From Labilithrix sp. (GTDB taxonomy: Bacteria > Myxococcota_A > Polyangia > Polyangiales > Polyangiaceae): a stretch of DNA of 64,000 nucleotides. The position numbers were made by a program, and so were the translations under genes. Under the pieces are notes generated by a model. It searched no databases, was not told the origin of the DNA, and worked only from the letters and a program-made list of their open reading frames with translations. Each line of letters opens with the position of its first letter. The stretch's first letter is position 1. This document shows, piece after piece, positions 59,401 to 64,000 of this stretch. The stretch lies in the NCBI GenBank assembly GCA_019637155.1, contig JAHBWE010000006.1:398160-462159 (forward strand), in the 5' to 3' direction.

Positions 59401-60570
59401 ATGAAGGTCTCGCTCCTCGCGTATGCGCTGGGTGCGCTCGGGCGGCGGAAGGCGCGATCGTTCGCGCTCGGCGGCGGGCTCGCGTTCGCGGTCGCGCTCA
59501 TCGCCTCCGTGTTGTTCCTCACCGAGTCGCTGCGCGCGGAGGCGGATCGCGCGCGCGCGGCGCAGCCCGACGTCGTCGTGCAGAAGCTCGTCGGCGGACG
59601 GCCGTCGACGATCGGCGCGGCGGAGGCGGCGAAGCTCGGCGACATCCCTTCCGTGCGGAGCGCCGTGCCGCGCGTCTGGGGCTACGTGTTCCTGCCGGCG
59701 CTGCAGGGCAACGTCACGATCGTCGGGACGCCGAAGGGCGCGCCCGCGCTCTCGCAGTCGAACGGCGTCCTCGAGCACGGTCGCGACGTGACGCCGGGGC
59801 AGCACGAGATGATCGCGGGCGTCGACCTCGCGCACTTCCTCGGGATGTTGCCCGGCGACGAGCTCGGCCTGCCGTCGGCCGATCCGCGCGCGCACGCGAT
59901 GAAGCTCGTCGGCACCTTCCGCTCGTCGCTCGATCTCTGGACCGCCGACGTCATCGTCTGCGACGAGGACGACGCGCGCGCGCTCCTCGGCGTGCCGGAC
60001 GGAGAGGCGACCGACGTGGCGGTCACGCTCGCGAACCCGGCCGAGGCCCGCGTCGTCGCGCGCACGATCCTCGAGCGCATCCCGGCCGCGCGCGTGATCG
60101 AGAGGGACCTCCTCGAGCGCGTCTATCACCTCGCCTACGGCCGCCGCGCGGGCCTCGTGCTCGGCGCGTCGATCCCCGCCATCCTCGCGTTGCTCGTCCT
60201 CGCGTGGGATCGCGCGAGCGGCCTCGGCGCCGACGAGCGCCGCGAGATCGCGATCCTGAAGGCGGTCGGCTGGTCCACCGCGGACATCTTGTGGGCGAAG
60301 CTCTCGGAGTCGATCCTCGTCGGCGCGGCGGCGACCGCGCTCGGGCTCTTGCTCGGCTACGCCTGGGTTTACTGGCTCGGCGCGCCTGGGCTCCGGCCGG
60401 CGCTCGTGGGGTGGAGCGTGCTCTATCCGCGCTCGGCGCTGACGCCCGTGGTCGACGTCGCGGAGCTGCTCGGCGTGACGACTGCGATCCTCGGCCCGTT
60501 CGTGCTGCTGAGCATCGTGCCCGCGTGGCGCGCCGCGACCGCCGATCCCCTCGAGTCGATGCGCTCGTGA
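59401..60570 (+). CDS. FtsX/MacB-type ABC transporter permease
   Basis: 389 residues. N-terminal membrane helix (ALGGGLAFAVALIASVLFLT), a periplasmic domain of about 200 residues, and three C-terminal helices (GLVLGASIPAILALLVLAWD, SILVGAAATALGLLLGYAWV, LGVTTAILGPFVLLSIVPAW) with the FtsX motif REIAILKAVGWSTADILWAK. It matches the MacB/LolCE fold. No ATPase gene lies in the neighbourhood, so it must share an ATPase or act in an unlinked complex. Confidence 0.88.
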   Translation: MKVSLLAYALGALGRRKARSFALGGGLAFAVALIASVLFLTESLRAEADRARAAQPDVVVQKLVGGRPSTIGAAEAAKLGDIPSVRSAVPRVWGYVFLPALQGNVTIVGTPKGAPALSQSNGVLEHGRDVTPGQHEMIAGVDLAHFLGMLPGDELGLPSADPRAHAMKLVGTFRSSLDLWTADVIVCDEDDARALLGVPDGEATDVAVTLANPAEARVVARTILERIPAARVIERDLLERVYHLAYGRRAGLVLGASIPAILALLVLAWDRASGLGADERREIAILKAVGWSTADILWAKLSESILVGAAATALGLLLGYAWVYWLGAPGLRPALVGWSVLYPRSALTPVVDVAELLGVTTAILGPFVLLSIVPAWRAATADPLESMRS

Positions 60571-60583
60571 TAAGCTGAGAGGC

Positions 60584-61027
60584 GTGGTGAGCTTCGACGC
60601 ACGCGTGTTCACGCTGGAGGAGGTCAACGACCTCGTCCCGAAGCTCGCGCCGGTGGTGAAGCGTCAGCTCGAACGGCGCTCCGCGATCGAGGCGCTCTTG
60701 ATGAAGCTCGGTCGCGAGCTCGGGGACGTGCCGGAGAGCATCGTGCTCGACCCCGCCGATCCGACGAACATCCGCGAGATGAAGCGCGACCTCGTCCGCC
60801 AGATCGAGGAGTACCGCGCGGGCTGGCGCGAGGTGGAGGAGATGGGCGCGGTGCTCAAGGACGCGCGGAGCGGGCTCCTCGACTTCTACGGCAACGTCGA
60901 CGGGAAGCTCGTCTGGCTCTGCTGGAAGTACGGCGAGGACGCGGTGAACCACTACCACGCGCTCGAAGAAGGCTTCTCCAACCGCAAGCCGATCGCGCAG
61001 AGCATGCGGCAGCGGCTCCTCAACTAG
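60584..61027 (+). CDS. DUF2203 protein
   Basis: 147 residues from a GTG. The frame is typical of DUF2203: FTLEEVNDLVPKLAPVVKRQ, then DFYGNVDGKLVWLCWKYGED, then VNHYHALEEGFSNRKPI. The fold is mainly helical. The family is widespread in bacteria with no known function. It follows the permease by 13 bases and precedes folE by 6, so it is probably in the same operon. Confidence 0.9.
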   Translation: MVSFDARVFTLEEVNDLVPKLAPVVKRQLERRSAIEALLMKLGRELGDVPESIVLDPADPTNIREMKRDLVRQIEEYRAGWREVEEMGAVLKDARSGLLDFYGNVDGKLVWLCWKYGEDAVNHYHALEEGFSNRKPIAQSMRQRLLN

Positions 61028-61033
61028 GTCGCG

Positions 61034-61591
61034 ATGACGACGCCCGATCGCCAGGCGGCGGCCGCCGCGATCGACGCCTTCCTTCGAGCGCTCGGCGTCG
61101 CGTCGGAGGAGACGGCCGGCACCGGCGAGCGCGTCGCGCAGATGTTCGCCGAGGACCTCTGCGCGGGCTACGCGGTCGACACGAAGGCGCTCGTCGAGGG
61201 CGCCGTCATCGACGTGAGCCGGCCTTCGCTCGTCGTCGTGCGCGACGTCGCGGTGACGACGACGTGCCCGCATCACCTCCTCCCGTCGATGGGGAGGGCG
61301 ACCGTCGCGTTCAAGGCGACGACGCGCGCGATCGGCCTCGGCGCGGTGGCCGCGCTCGTCGACGCGCACGCGCGGAGGCTCGCGCTGCAGGAGCACATCG
61401 GCGAAGGCGTCGTCGACGACCTCGACGCGTGCCTCCGCCCCGACTGGGTCGGCTGCCGCCTCGTGCTCGCGCACGGCTGCATGATCGCCCGCGGCGAGCG
61501 CGCGATCGGGACCACGGTCGAGACCGTCGCCCTGCGCGGCCCGCCCGATCGCGTGAGCGAGGCCCACCGCGCCCTCGGAGTCGGCGCGTGA
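61034..61591 (+). CDS. folE: GTP cyclohydrolase I
   Basis: 185 residues. Zinc ligands in TTTCPHHLLPSMG (Cys, His) and LAHGCMIARGE (Cys). The active-site pattern T-T-C-x-H-H-L-L-P and the E-H-I-G-E-G-V-V-D-D segment match FolE. It makes dihydroneopterin triphosphate from GTP, the first step of folate and pterin synthesis. The downstream SDR could be a pterin reductase. Confidence 0.92.
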   Translation: MTTPDRQAAAAAIDAFLRALGVASEETAGTGERVAQMFAEDLCAGYAVDTKALVEGAVIDVSRPSLVVVRDVAVTTTCPHHLLPSMGRATVAFKATTRAIGLGAVAALVDAHARRLALQEHIGEGVVDDLDACLRPDWVGCRLVLAHGCMIARGERAIGTTVETVALRGPPDRVSEAHRALGVGA

Positions 61592-61625
61592 CCGTCGGCG
61601 GACGCGTTCGCGTCGGGGGTGGCGC

Positions 61626-62309
61626 GTGAGCGTGGCGGTCGTGACTGGGGCGGGGCGGGGGATCGGGCGCGCGATCGCGAGTGAGCTCGCCGCGCGCGGG
61701 ATGGACGTCGCCGCGCTCGGGCGGGACGAGGCCGCGCTCGCGGCGGTGGCGGACGAGGTTCGCGCGCGGGGGCGTCGCGCCCTCGCGGTCCACTGCGACG
61801 CCGCCCGCGCGGACGAGGTCGAGGCGGCCGCCCGCCGGATCGTCGCCGAGCTCGGCGTCCCCACCGTCGTGATCCCCAACGCCGGCGTCGTCCATCGCCG
61901 CTCCATCCTCGACACCACCGAGGCGCAGTGGGACGAGCAGCTGGACGTCAACCTGAAGGGCCTCTTCCTCGCGGTTCGCGCGTTTTTGCCGAAAATGCTC
62001 GAGGCGAAGCGCGGCCGTTTCGTCGCGATCGGCAGCATCTCGGGGACGCTCGGCACCCCCCGCCTCGCGGCCTACTGCGCGTCGAAGTGGGGGACGGTGG
62101 GCTTCGTCAAGTCCTTCGCCGAGGAGCTCCGCGGTACGGGACTCCAGGCAATGTGCGTGATGCCGGGATCCGTCGACACGGATATGCTGAAGGGGAGCGG
62201 CTTCGCTCCCGCGATGCAACCCGAAGACGTCGCGCGGATCGTGGCCTGGCTCTCCCTCGAAGCCCCCAACGCCATGAACGGAAGCTGTGTCGACGCCTTC
62301 GGACCCTGA
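61626..62309 (+). CDS. short-chain dehydrogenase/reductase
   Basis: 227 residues from a GTG. NAD(P)-binding TGAGRGIGRA, the N-A-G motif (IPNAGVV), Ser in IGSISGTLG and the catalytic Y-x-x-x-K (YCASKWG). It looks like a FabG/sepiapterin-reductase-type enzyme. Position after folE suggests a pterin or folate role, but the family is too broad to be certain. Confidence 0.88.
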   Translation: MSVAVVTGAGRGIGRAIASELAARGMDVAALGRDEAALAAVADEVRARGRRALAVHCDAARADEVEAAARRIVAELGVPTVVIPNAGVVHRRSILDTTEAQWDEQLDVNLKGLFLAVRAFLPKMLEAKRGRFVAIGSISGTLGTPRLAAYCASKWGTVGFVKSFAEELRGTGLQAMCVMPGSVDTDMLKGSGFAPAMQPEDVARIVAWLSLEAPNAMNGSCVDAFGP

Positions 62310-62316
62310 GCACGCG

Positions 62317-62973
62317 ATGCAAGACCTCTTGGAGATCGACGACGCGATTTTGGAGGAAGTGCCGGTCTTCCCGCTTCCGCAGATCGTCCTCTTTCCGCAC
62401 GCGCACCTCCCCCTCCACATCTTCGAGCCGCGCTACCGCACGATGCTCGAGCACTGCCTCGCGTCGAACCGCGCGATCGTGATCGCGCAGCTCGACCGCA
62501 AAGGTGGGGACCGCATCAACGAGTACGCGGGCGCGGGCTTCATCACCGAGCACCACAAGCTCGCGGACGGGCGCTCGAACATCGTCGTCGCGGGCCGCGC
62601 GCGCGTGCGCCTCGAGGAGCTCGTGTTCGAAGATCCGCCGCGCTACCCGTACAAGCGCGCGCGGGCGACGCTCATCAACGAGCCGTCCGTGCCGGTGAGC
62701 GATCACGAGGCGAGCGCGCTCCTCGCCGCCGCGTCGATGTTCGCGTCGGAGGTGAAGAAGCACGACCCGACCTTCACCTTCCGCCTCCCGCGCGACGCGG
62801 ACGCGAGCGGCATGGCCGACGCGTGCGCCTTTCAGCTCGTGGTCGACCCCGCGATCCGGCAGGCGATCCTCGAGCAGGTCGATCCGCTGAAGCGCGTGCG
62901 CATGGTGACGAACCAGCTCGCGGTGCAGCACAGCGCGATGCTCGGCGACGCGGTCGGCTCGCTCCTCAACTGA
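62317..62973 (+). CDS. LON substrate-binding-domain protein
   Basis: 218 residues from the ATG at 62317 (a GTG at 62287 would overlap the SDR by 23 bases). The N-terminal LON domain is clear: VPVFPLPQIVLFPHAHLPLH and IFEPRYRTMLEHCLASNRAI. No AAA+ or protease domain follows. Such stand-alone LON-N proteins are common in myxobacteria and other bacteria and probably bind peptides. It directly abuts the Rieske gene. Confidence 0.88.
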   Translation: MQDLLEIDDAILEEVPVFPLPQIVLFPHAHLPLHIFEPRYRTMLEHCLASNRAIVIAQLDRKGGDRINEYAGAGFITEHHKLADGRSNIVVAGRARVRLEELVFEDPPRYPYKRARATLINEPSVPVSDHEASALLAAASMFASEVKKHDPTFTFRLPRDADASGMADACAFQLVVDPAIRQAILEQVDPLKRVRMVTNQLAVQHSAMLGDAVGSLLN

Positions 62974-63339
62974 ATGCTCCTCGACGCAATGCTCATCGCC
63001 GACGCGCCGAAGAAGGAGGTCGGGCGCATCCCGCTCGCCGAGCTCAAGGAGAAGGAGCTCGTGCGCCTGACCTATCCGCCGTTCGACGTGCTCGTCGCGT
63101 GGGCGGACGGCAACGTCTACGCGATCGAGGACGCGTGCAACCACGCCGGCGCGAGCCTCGCCGAGGGCTGGCTCGAAGGTCGCTGCGTCGTGTGCCCGAT
63201 GCACGCGTACGCGTTCGACCTCGAGACCGGCCACCTCGATCGCCCGAAGGGCCTCTGCGGCGATCAGCGCGTCTACGAGGCGCGGATCGAAGGCGACGAG
63301 GTCGCGGTCTACGACACGTTCGCGCTGTCGATCGGCTGA
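62974..63339 (+). CDS. Rieske [2Fe-2S] ferredoxin
   Basis: 121 residues, start immediately after the preceding stop. Cluster ligands C55-x-H57 (ACNHAGA) and C74-x2-H77 (CPMHAYAFD) form the C-x-H...C-x2-H Rieske motif. There are no membrane segments, so it is a soluble ferredoxin such as those feeding dioxygenases. It is the last gene of the run from folE and is convergent with the Gly-rich gene. Confidence 0.92.
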   Translation: MLLDAMLIADAPKKEVGRIPLAELKEKELVRLTYPPFDVLVAWADGNVYAIEDACNHAGASLAEGWLEGRCVVCPMHAYAFDLETGHLDRPKGLCGDQRVYEARIEGDEVAVYDTFALSIG

Positions 63340-63344
63340 GGCGA

Positions 63345-64000
63345 TCACTTCATGAGGAGCGTCGCGTTCGTCGCGAGCGGGCTCACCTGCTTCGCGATGT
63401 TCGTCGTGACGGCGTACGCCATCACGATGCGGCCGAAGCCGCCGCCGCCTCCGCCCGCGCCGCCGCCGTGATCCGGGAAGCCGAGGTCGGGCGCGCGTCC
63501 GTTGCGGCTCGCGGCGGGAGCGCCGTCGCCGCCCCAGCCGCGCGCGCAGCGGCTGCCGCGCGCCGGCGTCATGTCCGCGCGCCCGTCCTCCGCTTCGCCG
63601 CCGTTGCAGCCGTTGCCGGTGCCGGCCGCGCTCGAGCCGCCCCCGCCGCCGTGGGCATAGAGCTCGGCCGCGTAGAGGTCGATCGACGGAGCCTCCACGT
63701 AGATCCCGCCGCCGGAGCCGCCGCCGGCGCCGTCGCGCCGGTTGCCGACCGGAGTTCGACCGCCGCCGCCGCCGGCGGTGATGACGCCGCCGAGCACGAT
63801 CGAACCCGCGCTGGAGATCTGGAGCGCGCCGCCTCCGCCGCCGCCGAGGACGCCGGTGAACCCGCCGCCGTCGTCGCCGCCCGCGCCGCCGGAGCCGCCG
63901 GTGAGGAGGCGCAGCGTGGTGTCGGCGCACGCGCCGCCCGCGGCGCCGCCGCCGTTGTTGCCGCCGCCGATCGGGATGTCGTCGCCGCCGCGGCCGCCCG
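63345..64000 (-). CDS. Gly-rich surface protein, 3' part (continues beyond the window)
   Basis: The frame is open to the window end and reads GGGGGALQISSAGSIVLGGV, GGGIYVEAPSIDLYAAELYA, GGAGGGGGGFGRIVMAYAVT and ends TNIAKQVSPLATNATLLMK. Long Gly runs with I-x-L-x-A-x-x-I/L-stranded segments are the mark of large Gly-rich beta-solenoid-like or adhesin proteins abundant in Polyangiales. A Cys pair (RCARG, NGCNGG) may be structural. The gene starts upstream beyond 64000. Confidence 0.7.
   Translation of the reverse strand, partial: GGRGGDDIPIGGGNNGGGAAGGACADTTLRLLTGGSGGAGGDDGGGFTGVLGGGGGGALQISSAGSIVLGGVITAGGGGGRTPVGNRRDGAGGGSGGGIYVEAPSIDLYAAELYAHGGGGGSSAAGTGNGCNGGEAEDGRADMTPARGSRCARGWGGDGAPAASRNGRAPDLGFPDHGGGAGGGGGGFGRIVMAYAVTTNIAKQVSPLATNATLLMK

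Noticed and set aside
56725..60627. 1300-codon minus-strand frame
   Set aside because: It crosses the MlaE, protease and FtsX genes, all strongly supported on their own strands or frames; low-complexity Arg/Glu content.

Overview
The window is 64 kb of very GC-rich DNA (about 70% by eye) that looks like the chromosome of a myxobacterium in the Polyangiales or a close relative. This is inferred from the protein content. There are many small secreted lipoproteins with acidic/Ser/Gly linkers (several read G-C-N or A-C at the lipobox), delta-60, RCC1-like and other beta-propeller repeat proteins, and a MYXO-CTERM-like tail. There are also DUF4388, PEGA and two-receiver proteins, a Hanks-type kinase, ECF sigma factors and a caspase-fold protease. 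I saw no rRNA, CRISPR array, intact insertion sequence or prophage. The only RNA gene found is one tRNA-Ser(GGA).

Layout. 1-12.8 kb: the 3' part of a PDZ/peptidase-like gene, then lipoproteins, a three-gene minus-strand operon (beta-propeller lipoprotein, unknown protein, ECF42-type sigma factor), a TetA-like MFS exporter coupled to a delta-60 repeat lipoprotein, and an RCC1-like gene with two apparent frameshifts. 13-20 kb: a YCII/DGPF protein, the ribosome-associated ABC-F ATPase EttA, a tandem PARP-type zinc-finger protein, and a tightly coupled cassette of lipoprotein, ECF sigma factor, zinc-finger anti-sigma factor and caspase-like protease. 20-26.5 kb: Uma2 nuclease, CDP-alcohol phosphatidyltransferase, a toxin-antitoxin remnant, a beta-propeller lipoprotein, and an XPB-helicase/Bax1-nuclease pair behind a cNMP-binding protein. 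26.5-31.6 kb: a BNR-repeat membrane protein coupled to an alpha/beta hydrolase, then a decayed block with several frameshifted or truncated genes next to tRNA-Ser.

31.6-42 kb: a sulfatase-fold lipoprotein that has lost its active-site residues, a 1004-residue double-receiver/DUF4388/PEGA membrane protein divergent from an Eis-like acetyltransferase, a membrane peptidase and a VWA lipoprotein. 42-52 kb: a large carboxypeptidase-regulatory-repeat protein with a PDZ domain, a Ser/Thr kinase, a YbgC-type thioesterase, MiaE coupled to a repeat-containing unknown, and an outer-membrane protein. 52-64 kb: dnaA with a candidate origin in front of it but no dnaN behind it, cysS, an MlaE permease, a trypsin-like protease, an FtsX-type permease, then a same-strand run of a DUF2203 gene, folE, an SDR, a LON-domain gene and a Rieske gene. 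The window ends inside a Gly-rich surface-protein gene.

Housekeeping genes (ettA, miaE, dnaA, cysS, folE) are intact. Several accessory genes carry one-base frameshifts, and three of these can be restored by changing a G run by one base. They may therefore be real pseudogenes or assembly errors. Start codons were chosen from ribosome-binding sites, signal peptides and ATGA/GTGA overlaps, and the text says where a start is uncertain.
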